The notes under the pieces were generated by a model. It saw only the letters and a list, made by a program, of their open reading frames with translations. It searched no databases and had not been told where the DNA came from. Shown piece by piece: positions 1 to 7,939 of a stretch of DNA of 52,861 nucleotides. Source of the stretch: Streptosporangium minutum (lineage in GTDB: Bacteria > Actinomycetota > Actinomycetes > Streptosporangiales > Streptosporangiaceae); contig NZ_NGFP01000024.1 of the NCBI RefSeq assembly GCF_002149035.1, positions 1-52,861 of the forward strand, in the 5' to 3' direction. The position numbers and the translations under genes were made by a program. The stretch's first letter is position 1, and the number at the start of each line of letters is the position of its first letter.

Positions 1-132
1 AGCATAAGCTTGGTTTCTGCAGCGCTCTGTCCCTTCGCCGGGTCCGGAGCAGCGCGAAACCAAGGTTCTTGCCCGCGTCCACTATGCGATTCTGAAACAG
101 CAAGCACCGTGTGTGTTTGACAGTTTCACAGT
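1..132 (+). other. 23S-5S rRNA internal transcribed spacer (partial)
   Basis: This is the stretch just upstream of 5S rRNA and no protein gene is visible in it. The sequence cttggtttc at 10-18 is the exact reverse complement of gaaaccaag at 56-64, and inner bases (agcgct at 21-26 with agcgc near 51-55) extend the stem. Such a stem is expected for RNase III-type processing at the 23S 3' end, so the 23S gene probably ends at or just before base 1. The exact 23S boundary cannot be fixed from this window. Confidence 0.6.
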
Positions 133-249
133 GTTACGGCGGTTATGGCGAAGGGGAAACACCCGGTTACATTCCGAACCCGGAAGTTAAGCTCTTCAGC
201 GCCGATGGTACTGCACCGGGGACGGTGTGGGAGAGTAGGTCGCCGCCGG
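133..249 (+). rRNA. rrf: 5S ribosomal RNA
   Basis: The segment carries the conserved 5S core: the loop around acattccgaacccggaag near 170, the gccgatggtactgc block near 202, and the 3' part gggagagtaggtcgccgcc, whose end pairs with the gcggc close to the 5' end. The length of about 117 nt matches actinobacterial 5S rRNA. It is the last gene of an rRNA operon lying mostly to the left of the window. The ends are accurate to a few bases. Confidence 0.95.
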
Positions 250-263
250 ACAATCTTTATAGG

Positions 264-290
264 AAAGGCCACCCTTCGGGGTGGCCTTTT
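264..290 (+). terminator. Intrinsic terminator of the rRNA operon
   Basis: An 11-bp perfect stem (264-274 with 279-289) is closed by a ttcg tetraloop and followed by a T-rich run (tttt, ctg, tttt). It lies about 15 nt after the 5S gene. From 291 to 432 I see no gene. Confidence 0.92.
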
Positions 291-432
291 CTGTTTTCCG
301 GGCCTTTTCTGCTCCCCTTTCTCGCTCCTCTGCCCTTTTCGACGGTTCCTGCTGCGATCCCCTCACCGGCCTCTCCTCTCCTCCTGATCAAGGCACTACG
401 GGGGGGCCGTGAAGAGGTAGGAAGCACATGAT

Positions 433-1431
433 TCAAGCCGGGGTCTCCCGTGCCAGGGCCTCCAGGAGGTCCCATTCGGTCTCGCAGACCCGGCGGCCGA
501 TCGCGGCCAGTTCGACGGAGCGGGCGCCGCCGGTGAGGTGGCGCATAACCTGCATGACGCAGATGACCCCCCACTTGAGCACGCCGAATGTCTCCCACCA
601 GCGCAGCGCGTCGCGATCCACCGGATGGCCGCTCGCCCGTTCGTAGGCCTCGACGAGCGGGCCGTACTCCCCGAAGCCGCCCACCGGCAGCGGCGAGCCG
701 AACCGCCAGGACTTCACGCAGAGCCATCCGAGGTCCTCCAGCGGGTCCCCCGCGTGGGCCAGTTCCCAGTCGAGCACCGCGCGGATCCCGTCGGGGCCGA
801 TGACGAGGTTGCCGTTGCGGAAGTCGCCGTGCACGACCGTCACCCGGCCGCCCGCCGGACGGGAGTCCGCCAGCCGACGGAAGGCCAGCTCGAACACCGG
901 GTGCGGCTGCCCGGTGAGATCGAGCAGATCCCGCCACGACCGGAGCGGATCATCGGGTACGGCGGGCGGCGCGGCTCGCTGGGGCACGGCCCGCGCCGGG
1001 TCGCCCCGGGGCGCGGCCGGCGCCAGCGACGACAGCGGCATGCGGTGGATCGCGGCCAGGATCTCCCCGCACCGCGCGGCCAGCCCGGGGCGCACGTCCG
1101 CGAAGGCGTCATCGCGGAGGATCCTCCGGGGGATCGTCTCGCCGCTCACCCGCTCCATCAGGATGTGCGATCCGGCGGACGCCAGGACCCCGGGCACCGG
1201 CACGCCGGCCGCGCGGGCCGCCCGCATCAGCGCGGCCTCGCCGGCCAGCCCGATCCCGGCGTCCAGCGCGGCGCCGGGGGAGTCCATCCGCAGGATCAGC
1301 TCGTGGGTCACACCGCCCGGATCCACCACGTCCAGCGCCCAGGTTTCCCGTGACGCGCCCCCCGGCAGCCGGATCCGCGACGCGACAGCTGTACCGGGGC
1401 CGAAGACGCCGGAGACGAGATCGTCGATCAT
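433..1431 (-). CDS. Phosphotransferase family protein (APH/choline-kinase fold), acyl-CoA-dehydrogenase-associated
   Basis: The 332-residue protein has the aminoglycoside phosphotransferase kinase fold. The catalytic loop HGDFRNGN starts at residue 201 and the metal-binding aspartate is in DWELAH near 222. Homologues next to or fused with acyl-CoA dehydrogenases (ACAD10/11 type in eukaryotes) phosphorylate hydroxyacyl-CoA intermediates, so a role in acyl-CoA catabolism is more likely than drug resistance. The ATG overlaps the stop of the upstream dehydrogenase gene (ATGA), indicating translational coupling. The substrate is not evident from sequence. Confidence 0.85.
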   Translation of the reverse strand: MIDDLVSGVFGPGTAVASRIRLPGGASRETWALDVVDPGGVTHELILRMDSPGAALDAGIGLAGEAALMRAARAAGVPVPGVLASAGSHILMERVSGETIPRRILRDDAFADVRPGLAARCGEILAAIHRMPLSSLAPAAPRGDPARAVPQRAAPPAVPDDPLRSWRDLLDLTGQPHPVFELAFRRLADSRPAGGRVTVVHGDFRNGNLVIGPDGIRAVLDWELAHAGDPLEDLGWLCVKSWRFGSPLPVGGFGEYGPLVEAYERASGHPVDRDALRWWETFGVLKWGVICVMQVMRHLTGGARSVELAAIGRRVCETEWDLLEALARETPA

Positions 1432-2618
1432 CGCAGGCCGAACTCCCAGTTGCCGCCCGTGGCGTACTCACCCAGGATGCGGCGGCCGACCGAGTCGATG
1501 TGCACCTCGTCGGGGCCGTCGTAGATGCGGCCGGCCCTGGCGTGCCGGTACATCCGCTCCAGCGGGGTGTCCGCCGTCAGTCCCGCCGCGCCGTACACCT
1601 GGATGGCCCGGTCGATCACGTTGTGCAGCATCCGCGCGGCGGCGACCTTGACGGCTCCGATCTCCACCCGGGCCTGTCCGCCCCGGTCGATCGCATGGGC
1701 CGCGTTGAGAGTGAGCAGCCGGGCCGACTGGATCTCGGTGTAGGAGTCGAACACGTGGCGGCGCATGAGCTGCTTGTCGGCCAGCGGCCGGCCGGAGACG
1801 CTGCGCTCGTTCAGGCGGCGGCACATCAGGTCGAAGGCCCGCTGCGCCTGACCGAGCCAGCGCATGCAGTGGAAGATCCGGCCCGGCCCCAGCCGCCGCT
1901 GGGCGATGACGAAGCCCTGGCCACGCGGTCCGAGCAGGTTCGAGGCGGGCACCCGCACGTCCTCGTAGCGGACCTCGCAGTGCCCGCCGTCGATGCCCAG
2001 CACCGGCGTGTCGCGCACGATGGTGTAGCCGGGGGTGCCGGTCGGCACCAGGATCATCGAGAAGGCGAGGTGCGGCGGTGCGTCCGGCTCGGTCCGGCAC
2101 ATCACCGTCGTGTAGGCGGCCCGGTCCGCCCCGGTGGTGAACCACTTGTGGCCGTTGATCACCCATTCGCCGCCGTCCAGCACGGCCGAGGTCCGGAGCT
2201 GGGTCGGGTCGCTGCTGGAGACGTCGGGCTCGGTCATCGCGAAGCTCGGCCAGATCTCCCCTCGGACCAGCGGGACGAGGAAACGGCCGCGCTGCTCGTC
2301 GCTGGCGTACTCGTGCAGCATCAGCGAGTCCTGCAGGGTGAACGTGCCGAGCGCGAGCTGTCCGAAGTCGCTGCGTCCCTGCACCTCGTTGACGTACACG
2401 TAGTCGAGGAAGGGCAGTCCGCCGCCGCCCAGGTCGGCGGGGTGCCCGAGGGCCCACAGGCCCTCCTTCCTGGCCTGCTCCTGCAGCTCGCGCAGTGTCG
2501 CGGCGGCCTCGGGCCCGTTTCCGTGGAGCACCGCCTCCGCCGGTTCGACCCGCTCGGTCATGAACGCGTGGACGGCGTCACGGACCGGCCGGACGCTGTC
2601 GGGGACCGCGAAAGTCAT
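1428..2618 (-). CDS. Acyl-CoA dehydrogenase family protein (ACAD10/11-like)
   Basis: The protein of about 396 residues matches the flavin-dependent acyl-CoA dehydrogenase family: the FAD/substrate segment FAMTEPDVSSSDPTQ in the middle domain, and a C-terminal helical domain ending with GAAGLTADTPLERMYRHARAGRIYDGPDEVH. The start is placed at ATG 2618. The frame stays open upstream but would run through the divergent DUF6285 gene. A promoter (TTGACT, 17 bp, TGTGAT) ends six bases before this ATG, so the message may be leaderless. It should oxidise an acyl-CoA to the enoyl-CoA; chain specificity is unknown. It is coupled to the phosphotransferase gene downstream. Confidence 0.88.
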   Translation of the reverse strand: MTFAVPDSVRPVRDAVHAFMTERVEPAEAVLHGNGPEAAATLRELQEQARKEGLWALGHPADLGGGGLPFLDYVYVNEVQGRSDFGQLALGTFTLQDSLMLHEYASDEQRGRFLVPLVRGEIWPSFAMTEPDVSSSDPTQLRTSAVLDGGEWVINGHKWFTTGADRAAYTTVMCRTEPDAPPHLAFSMILVPTGTPGYTIVRDTPVLGIDGGHCEVRYEDVRVPASNLLGPRGQGFVIAQRRLGPGRIFHCMRWLGQAQRAFDLMCRRLNERSVSGRPLADKQLMRRHVFDSYTEIQSARLLTLNAAHAIDRGGQARVEIGAVKVAAARMLHNVIDRAIQVYGAAGLTADTPLERMYRHARAGRIYDGPDEVHIDSVGRRILGEYATGGNWEFGLR

Positions 2619-2624
2619 GGAAGG

Positions 2625-2658
2625 ATCACATCCGAGATCCGTTGCGGAGTCAACGGAT
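2625..2658 (-). promoter_or_regulatory. Divergent promoter/operator between the acyl-CoA dehydrogenase and DUF6285 genes
   Basis: A perfect dyad, ATCCGTTG (2637-2644), six bases, CAACGGAT (2651-2658), fills half of the 52-bp gap between two divergent start codons. On the minus strand TTGACT (2653-2648), a 17-bp spacer and TGTGAT (2630-2625) form a good -35/-10 pair, with the -35 inside the dyad. A repressor bound here could control both directions. The regulator is not identified. Confidence 0.55.
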
Positions 2659-2670
2659 AAGGAGGCCCTT

Positions 2671-3021
2671 ATGTCCCGGGACATGCCCCATGACGTCCCC
2701 TCCGCCGCCCAGCTCGTCGCCGCGGTCCGCGACTTCCTCCAGAGCGACGTGCTGCCCGTCGTCGAGGGCCGGGTCCGTTTCCATACCCGGGTGGCCGTCA
2801 ACGTGCTCGGCATGGTCGAGCGGGAGCTCGAACTCGGCCCCGAGCAGGCCGCCGCCCACGCCGACCGGCTCGGCGGGCTCGGTTTCTCCTCCGACGCCGA
2901 GCTCGCCGCCGCGATCCGCGAGGGCCTGGACGGCTCCGCCCTGTTCGACACCCTGGCGCGGGCCGTACGGGACAAGCTGGCCGTGGCCAACCCCGGCTAT
3001 GCCCGCCCGCCGGAGGCGTAG
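2671..3021 (+). CDS. DUF6285 domain-containing protein
   Basis: This small protein of 116 residues belongs, by my reading, to DUF6285, a family of unknown function often next to the phosphotransferase/acyl-CoA dehydrogenase pair. The conserved core is visible: AAQLVAAVRDFLQ, then LPVVEGRVRFHTRVAVNVL and a LxRxVRDKLAVANP end. ATG 2671 follows a strong Shine-Dalgarno (aaggagg, 2659-2665). It is divergent from the acyl-CoA dehydrogenase and shares its control region. It has no signal peptide or membrane segment and is predicted all-helical. Its shared control region with both enzymes suggests a partner role, which is inference. Confidence 0.8.
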   Translation: MSRDMPHDVPSAAQLVAAVRDFLQSDVLPVVEGRVRFHTRVAVNVLGMVERELELGPEQAAAHADRLGGLGFSSDAELAAAIREGLDGSALFDTLARAVRDKLAVANPGYARPPEA

Positions 3022-3034
3022 CGGGCACACGCTC

Positions 3035-3067
3035 CGGCCCGCACCCGCCCACGCGGGGTGCGGGCCG
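3035..3067. terminator. Bidirectional hairpin terminator
   Basis: A perfect 12-bp GC stem (3035-3046 with 3056-3067, 9-nt loop) lies between the convergent DUF6285 and symporter genes. There is no T tract, as is usual for actinobacterial terminators. Confidence 0.7.
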
Positions 3068-3075
3068 TACGGAGG

Positions 3076-4668
3076 TCAGTGGGTGAGGTCGAGGTCCTTG
3101 ACGCGGGGGTCGCCCTCGTCGGCGAGGTAGTGGTCGGGCCGGGTGGCGTCGTCACCCTCGGACGCCTTGGCGCCGCGGGCGATGAGCGTGCCGGCGGCGG
3201 CGACGGCCAGGTTGACGGCCAGGGCGAGGACGCCCGCGTAGACGGTCATCTTGGTGTCCAGGCCCAGCTTCTCCAAGGGGAACGCCGATCCGGCGAAGTG
3301 CAGCTTGCCGGTGACCGGGTTGCCGATGTTGTAGAGCAGGAGCATCCCGGCGGCCATGCCCCCCGCCCATCCGGCGATGAGGCCGATCCGGTGGAACCAG
3401 CGGGTGTAGAGGCCGAGCGCCACCGACGGGAGCGTCTGCAGGATGATGACGCCGCCGATGAGCTGGAGGTCGATGGAGAAGCCGGTGTCCAGGAACAGGA
3501 TGCACAGCACCGCGCCGACCTTGACGAGCAGTGAGGTGATCTTCGAGACGCGGGCCTCGTCGGCGTCGCTGGCGTCCGGCTTCAGATACTCCTTGTAGAC
3601 GTTGCGGGTGAACAGGTTCGCCGCGGCGATCGACATGATCGCCGCGGGGACCAGCGCGCCGATGCCGATCGCGGCATAGGCGACGCCGGTGAACCAGTCG
3701 GGGAACATCTTGTCGAACAGCTGGGGCACGATCGTGTTGTTGTCCGTGCCGATGGGCTTGATCCCGGCCGCGATGGCCATGTAGCCGAGCAGCGCGATCA
3801 GGCCGAGCAGCAGGCTGTAGGCGGGGAGCGCGGACATGTTCCGCTTGATCACGTCGCGGTTCCGCGAGGCCAGCACGCCGGTGATGCTGTGCGGGTAGAG
3901 GAAGAGCGCGAGCGCCGATCCCAGGGCCAGCGTGATGTACTGGAGCTGGTTGCCGGCGTTGAGCAGGATGCCGTCCCCCTGCGCGGGTGTGGCGTCGAAC
4001 TTGGCCTGGGCCGCGTCGAAGATCCCCGACCAGCCGCCCTCCAGCTGGGCCGGGATCGCGAAGATCGCGACCAGGATCACGATGTAGATCAGCGTGTCCT
4101 TGACGAAGGCGATCAGCGCCGGGGCGCGCAGGCCCGACTGGTAGGTGTAGGCGGCCAGGATGGCGAACGCGATGATGATCGGCAGGTGGCCGGTCACCCC
4201 CATCGACTTCAGCACGGCCTCGATGCCGACGAGCTGGAGCGCGATGTAGGGCATCGTCGCGACGATACCGGTGATCGCGATCAGCAGCGCCAGCGTGGGG
4301 GAGCCGAACCGCGCCCGGACGAAGTCGGCCGGGGTCACGAACCCGTGCACGTGTGAGACCGACCAGAGCCGCAGCAGCACCAGGAACACGATCGGATAGA
4401 CCACGATCGTGTACGGCACGGCGAAGAAGCCCATCGCGCCCGCGCCCCAGAGCAGGGCGGGCACGGCCACGAAGGTGTAGGCGGTGTAGAGGTCGCCGCC
4501 GACGAGGAACCAGGTGATCCAGGGACCGAAACTCCGGCCGCCCAGCCCCCACTCGTCCAGGGTGGCCAGATTGTCCGGCCGGCGCCAGCGCGCGGCCACG
4601 AAGCCCATGCCGCTGACGAGCAGGAACAGCGCGGAGAAGACGACGATCTCGGTCAGGTGCTCGCTCAC
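3076..4668 (-). CDS. mctP: Sodium:solute symporter, MctP-like monocarboxylate permease
   Basis: The 530-residue integral membrane protein has about 13 hydrophobic segments and matches the SSS family, closest in feel to monocarboxylate permeases (acetate, propionate, pyruvate or lactate uptake). Visible hallmarks are the N-terminal RSFGPWITWFLVGGDLYTAYTF segment, GFVTPADFVRARFGS, and a long helix containing VPAAIMSIAAANLFTRNVYKEY. The GTG start at 4668 has a GGAGG about 10 nt upstream, inside the end of the DUF3311 gene, so the two are co-translated. The cytoplasmic C-terminus is charged. The exact substrate is inferred from family resemblance. Confidence 0.85.
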   Translation of the reverse strand: MSEHLTEIVVFSALFLLVSGMGFVAARWRRPDNLATLDEWGLGGRSFGPWITWFLVGGDLYTAYTFVAVPALLWGAGAMGFFAVPYTIVVYPIVFLVLLRLWSVSHVHGFVTPADFVRARFGSPTLALLIAITGIVATMPYIALQLVGIEAVLKSMGVTGHLPIIIAFAILAAYTYQSGLRAPALIAFVKDTLIYIVILVAIFAIPAQLEGGWSGIFDAAQAKFDATPAQGDGILLNAGNQLQYITLALGSALALFLYPHSITGVLASRNRDVIKRNMSALPAYSLLLGLIALLGYMAIAAGIKPIGTDNNTIVPQLFDKMFPDWFTGVAYAAIGIGALVPAAIMSIAAANLFTRNVYKEYLKPDASDADEARVSKITSLLVKVGAVLCILFLDTGFSIDLQLIGGVIILQTLPSVALGLYTRWFHRIGLIAGWAGGMAAGMLLLYNIGNPVTGKLHFAGSAFPLEKLGLDTKMTVYAGVLALAVNLAVAAAGTLIARGAKASEGDDATRPDHYLADEGDPRVKDLDLTH

Positions 4669-4672
4669 GGGA

Positions 4673-4936
4673 TCATCGCCTCCGCTTGGTCATCTGGTAG
4701 ACGATCGTGGTGCATGTGACGCCGACCGCGATGAAGAGGAACTGGAGCCAGTAGAAGCGCGGGAAACCGAAGATCCGGGGCTCGTCGAAGTTGAAGAGGA
4801 AAGGCGCCAAAGGTAGGATGATCGGCAAAATCAGCAGCCAGTTCCACGGGCTGCGATCGCTCCGATCCTGGTCGGGGCCGCCAGGGCCGCCGGGGTCGTC
4901 GGGGGTGGTCAACTCGGGGGCGTCAGGAGTAGTCAA
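4673..4936 (-). CDS. DUF3311 small membrane protein, symporter partner
   Basis: This 87-residue protein has an acidic, proline-rich N-terminus followed by two transmembrane helices (WNWLLILPIILPLAPFLF and LQFLFIAVGVTCTTIVYQM) and a basic tail. DUF3311 proteins are regularly encoded just before SSS-family monocarboxylate symporters, as here (4-nt gap). The likely start is TTG 4936, supported by a GGAG seven bases upstream; no in-frame ATG fits better. It probably helps assembly or function of the symporter. Confidence 0.8.
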   Translation of the reverse strand: MTTPDAPELTTPDDPGGPGGPDQDRSDRSPWNWLLILPIILPLAPFLFNFDEPRIFGFPRFYWLQFLFIAVGVTCTTIVYQMTKRRR

Positions 4937-5070
4937 CTCGGTCTCCTCGAGACGGAGAGGAGGCAGCCGGTCACGGCTGTCTTCCTAGGCTGACCGGCAG
5001 CGTAATTATGTGAGCGTTTCATTGCGGTCGCCGAGCGCCGAGCGGAGCGGTCGGCGCGACGAACGGTAGG

Positions 5071-5712
5071 TCAGCCTCCGGCTCGGAGGTCCTCTGCGAT
5101 GTCGCGAACGCCGTACCCGTCGGGCGCGTCCACTTCGACGACCGGTTCGGGCCGATCGTCGAATTCCAGGCGCAGTGCTCTTGACATCGTGGCGTGCATT
5201 TCGTAGAGGCAGGTGATGTAGGTGAGCTCCAGGATCTGCCGGTCGGACAGGTGGGCCCTGAGGACCGCGAAGATCTCGTCGTGCACCCGGCCGCCGTCGA
5301 GCACCAGGGAGTCGGTGTAGGCCAGCACGGCCCGTTCCAGTTCGTCGAAGAGCGGGCTGACCTGCCAGTACGCGACCGCCTGGACCTTCTCGTCCGACAT
5401 GCCGAGCGCCCGCATCTGCTTGCAGTGCTGGGAGAAGACGAACTGGCTGCCCCGCGCCCATCCGGCCCGCGACTGGCCCAGCTCGCGCAGCACGGGGTCG
5501 AGCTCGGCCTCCCGGTAGAGCTGGAAGCCCTTCACGCAGTGCTTGAGGATGGCCGGGTCAAGGGCGAAAACCGTCCACCAGTCGCCGGGAGAGCCGGTCG
5601 CGGTGCCGGGGGCGGTCACCGGATCCCGGCCCGGGCCGAACAGTCGATCGTAGAAGAACAGGGTCAGCGGGTCGGTGACCTCGTCGCGGGGGACCTGGCG
5701 CAGCCGCGGCAT
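5071..5712 (-). CDS. Carboxymuconolactone decarboxylase family protein (AhpD-like)
   Basis: The protein is 213 residues. The central part (FVFSQHCKQMRALGMSDEKV and the ILELTYITCLYEMHATMSRAL region) matches the CMD/AhpD-like helical fold. The paired CxxC of true AhpD peroxidase partners is not present; only isolated cysteines are seen (HCKQM and TCLYE). The ATG overlaps the stop of the upstream VOC gene by one base (TGATG), so the two are co-translated and probably serve one catabolic route. The substrate is unknown. Confidence 0.75.
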   Translation of the reverse strand: MPRLRQVPRDEVTDPLTLFFYDRLFGPGRDPVTAPGTATGSPGDWWTVFALDPAILKHCVKGFQLYREAELDPVLRELGQSRAGWARGSQFVFSQHCKQMRALGMSDEKVQAVAYWQVSPLFDELERAVLAYTDSLVLDGGRVHDEIFAVLRAHLSDRQILELTYITCLYEMHATMSRALRLEFDDRPEPVVEVDAPDGYGVRDIAEDLRAGG

Positions 5713-6266
5713 CACGCGGTCCTGTCGGCGGCGGTTCTGGGTTCGTGACGGACGTCTTCCGGCAGGCCGAGCTCGCGGGTCCAGGCGGCGAACTCCACCA
5801 GGATCCCGTCGGGGTCCTTGAAGTAGATCGACCGGACGAACACCCCTTCCTGCATCGCGGGCGCGATGCCGAACTCGCTGTCGTCGTGGTTGAGCAGCAC
5901 TCCGACGTCCACGCCCTTGGCGATGAGCTTGTCGCGGTACTCCTCGATCTTGTCCGGTGCGACGTCGAGGGCGATGTGGTTCATCGACCCGACCGCCGAC
6001 AGCAGCTCTCCCCGGTCGGGCAGGTTCTTCGGCGCGGAGATGCCGGGCACCGCGTCGGGGGCGTCGGGGAACCAGAAGAACGCCAGCGCGTTGCCGCCGC
6101 CGCAGTCGAAGAAGAAGTGCTGGCCCCAGCCCATCGGCAGCTCGATCGTCTTGATCAGCGGCATGCCCAGGACGCCGGAGTAGAAGTCGACCGTCTGCTG
6201 CATGTCCGAGCACACCAGCGCGAGATGATTGACTCCGCGCAGCTCGAACTCGGTGTTGTCGCCCAT
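5712..6266 (-). CDS. VOC family protein (glyoxalase/extradiol dioxygenase fold)
   Basis: The 184-residue single-domain vicinal-oxygen-chelate protein has the N-terminal strand NHLALVCSDMQQTVDFYSGVLGMPL and the second module MNHIALDVAPDKIEEYRDKL, with the late strand SIYFKDPDGILVEFAAW ending in the metal-ligand Glu. The His of NHLA, His of MNHIA and this Glu are plausible metal ligands. The start is ATG 6266 with GAGGAG directly upstream. It may act on an aromatic or oxidised intermediate together with the following gene. It is separated by about 200 bp from the GntR-family gene. Confidence 0.8.
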   Translation of the reverse strand: MGDNTEFELRGVNHLALVCSDMQQTVDFYSGVLGMPLIKTIELPMGWGQHFFFDCGGGNALAFFWFPDAPDAVPGISAPKNLPDRGELLSAVGSMNHIALDVAPDKIEEYRDKLIAKGVDVGVLLNHDDSEFGIAPAMQEGVFVRSIYFKDPDGILVEFAAWTRELGLPEDVRHEPRTAADRTA

Positions 6267-6462
6267 GGTCTCCTCGCTCGTCGAAGTAATGAGTTACTTA
6301 TCACACCTGACGTCACCCGAAACATGGCCGGGCCGTCTCGTGCCGCCGCAGCCCTCCTTCGCGGGCGCCGTCGCTCCCCGGACGGCCGGACGCATGACGT
6401 GGCCCCGGAGGCCCTCGCTCCCGCGCTGCTCGCCGGGCCTGTCCGGGGGCGTGCCCGCCGCG
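6267..6462. promoter_or_regulatory. Upstream region of the VOC/CMD operon
   Basis: These 196 bp hold no gene. A local AT-rich patch (aatgagttacttatcac near 6287-6303) lies about 25 bp upstream of the VOC start and is the likely minus-strand promoter region. I cannot assign hexamers with confidence. Confidence 0.35.
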
Positions 6463-7200
6463 CTATGCGGTGACGTCTCCGTCCGGGACGTCACCCAGCA
6501 TCGCCCGGGTCGCCTCGTCGACGATGTTGCGCATGGCGCGTTCGGCGGCTGCGGCGTCTCCCGACTGCACCGCCTGCGCGACCTCGGCGTGCCACCGGAT
6601 CGCCGCCGGCTCGGGACGCGCCGGCATCAGGTGATGATGCGTCCGGCCGGTCAGGACCTCGGCGACCACGCCGGTGAGCGCCCCCAGCATCTCGTTGCCG
6701 GAGGCCTCCAGCAGCGTGCGGTGGAACAGGATGTCCGCGGCCAGGTAGGCCTCCAGGTCGCCGGACCTGCCGTGCACGGCCATCTGCATGACGGCGCCGG
6801 TCAGCGCGCCGCACTGCTCGGGGGTCGCGTGCCGCGCGGCGAGGGCCGCGGCCACCGGTTCGACGCCGTGGCGCAGCTCGCCGAGCGACCTGAGCTGCTC
6901 GCCGCGGCCCTCGCCGGCGAGCCGCCACCGGATGATCCGCGGGTCGAACAGATTCCATTCCGCGCGCGCGGCCACGGTGACGCCGACGCGGCGGCGGCTG
7001 CTCACCAGCCCCATCGATTCGAGGACGCGGATCGTCTCGCGGATCACCGAGCGGGAGACCCCGAAACGGAGCTCCAGCTCCTCGATCGTCAGCACCTGCC
7101 CGGCTGCGAGACCGCCTGAGGCGATCAACGATCCGAGCTCGTCGAGGACACTCTGATGCAGCCCCCCAGTGGTCTGTTCATTGTCTCCCACGGCGGTCAA
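6463..7200 (-). CDS. gntR: GntR-family (FCD domain) transcriptional regulator of gluconate genes
   Basis: The 245-residue protein has an N-terminal winged helix (residues ~10-80, with FGVSRSVIRETIRVLESMGLV as the recognition region) and a helical FCD ligand-binding domain (~90-230) containing the metal/effector histidines in FHRTLLEASGN and near RWHAEV. It is divergent from gluconokinase and the GntP permease, so it most likely represses them until gluconate or its phosphate binds. The start is uncertain: TTG 7200 gives this length, GTG 7191 is an alternative, and neither has a strong ribosome site. FCD rather than LacI-type GntR is the rule in actinobacteria. Confidence 0.82.
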   Translation of the reverse strand: MTAVGDNEQTTGGLHQSVLDELGSLIASGGLAAGQVLTIEELELRFGVSRSVIRETIRVLESMGLVSSRRRVGVTVAARAEWNLFDPRIIRWRLAGEGRGEQLRSLGELRHGVEPVAAALAARHATPEQCGALTGAVMQMAVHGRSGDLEAYLAADILFHRTLLEASGNEMLGALTGVVAEVLTGRTHHHLMPARPEPAAIRWHAEVAQAVQSGDAAAAERAMRNIVDEATRAMLGDVPDGDVTA

Positions 7201-7327
7201 TCATTGCATGGCTCTTCATCAACGCGCTCATCAAGCCTTAAAGATATGATTTATTGCCCGTTAACTCTTGATTACATATGACTAATCGTGTCACGCTAAC
7301 GCAAAGCTCGACACGAGAGGTCTTTCG
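7201..7327. promoter_or_regulatory. Divergent gntR / gntK control region
   Basis: The 127-bp gap is markedly AT-rich between 7235 and 7290. It contains gatta (7270-7274) and taatc (7283-7287) flanking catatg, an imperfect dyad of the size bound by FCD regulators. This is the best operator candidate for the adjacent GntR protein, but no -35/-10 pair is clear. Confidence 0.4.
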
Positions 7328-7933
7328 ATGGATCCCGCTCAAGAACCCCCCTACCCCGTCTCCGTCGTTCCGCTCCTGGTTGTCATGGGCGTGACCGGTT
7401 CGGGCAAGACCACCGTGGGCGTGGCTCTCGGACGGCGGCTGCGGGTGCCGTTCGCCGACGCCGACGACTTCCACAGCGAGACCAGCATCGCCAAGATGTC
7501 GGCCGGCATCCCGCTCGACGACGACGACCGGCTGCCCTGGCTGCGGGCGATCGGCGCCTGGCTCGCCGAGCACGCCGCCACCGGTGGAGTGGTGAGCTGC
7601 TCCGCGCTCAAACGCGGCTACCGCGACGTGCTGCGGCACGCGGCGCCGTCGGCGAGCTTCGTCCACCTCGACGGCGACATCGAGGTCGTCCGCCGACGGG
7701 TGGCCGGCCGGCCGGGGCACTTCATGCCGGCGTCGCTGGTCGCCTCGCAGTTCGAAACCCTGGAGCCTCTTCAGCCGGACGAGCACGGGATCGTCCTCGA
7801 CCTCGACAGGCCCGTCGAGGAGCTCGTGGAGGCCTACCTCGCCGCGACCCCGCCGCACCCCGCGCGGTCACGTCCGGCGCCCCCCGCCGGCCCGGGACCA
7901 GGTCCCGGAACTCCGGCAGACCCAGGAGAGTGA
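7328..7933 (+). CDS. gntK: Gluconokinase
   Basis: The 201-residue kinase phosphorylates D-gluconate to 6-phosphogluconate, feeding the pentose phosphate pathway. The Walker A P-loop GVTGSGKTT is at residues ~21-29. It is followed by the substrate segment FADADDFHSETSIAKMSAGIPLDDDDRLPWL, the SCSALKRGYRD motif and the GHFMPASLVASQFETLEP block, all typical of the thermoresistant gluconokinase family. The C-terminal 25 residues are Pro/Ala-rich and probably disordered. GAGAGG precedes the ATG by seven bases. It is followed six bases later by gntP and faces the gntR-like gene. Confidence 0.95.
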   Translation: MDPAQEPPYPVSVVPLLVVMGVTGSGKTTVGVALGRRLRVPFADADDFHSETSIAKMSAGIPLDDDDRLPWLRAIGAWLAEHAATGGVVSCSALKRGYRDVLRHAAPSASFVHLDGDIEVVRRRVAGRPGHFMPASLVASQFETLEPLQPDEHGIVLDLDRPVEELVEAYLAATPPHPARSRPAPPAGPGPGPGTPADPGE

Positions 7934-7939
7934 AATGAC

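Noticed and set aside
433-1431. Aminoglycoside resistance kinase
   Set aside because: Coupling to an acyl-CoA dehydrogenase and the ACAD10/11-like setting point to acyl metabolism, not drug modification.
2619-2990. Upstream extension of the acyl-CoA dehydrogenase frame to 2990
   Set aside because: It is antisense to the DUF6285 gene and contains no dehydrogenase sequence; a good promoter lies just before ATG 2618.
6267-6462. Small genes on either strand in the gap before the VOC gene
   Set aside because: Short frames exist but lack ribosome sites and do not resemble known proteins.
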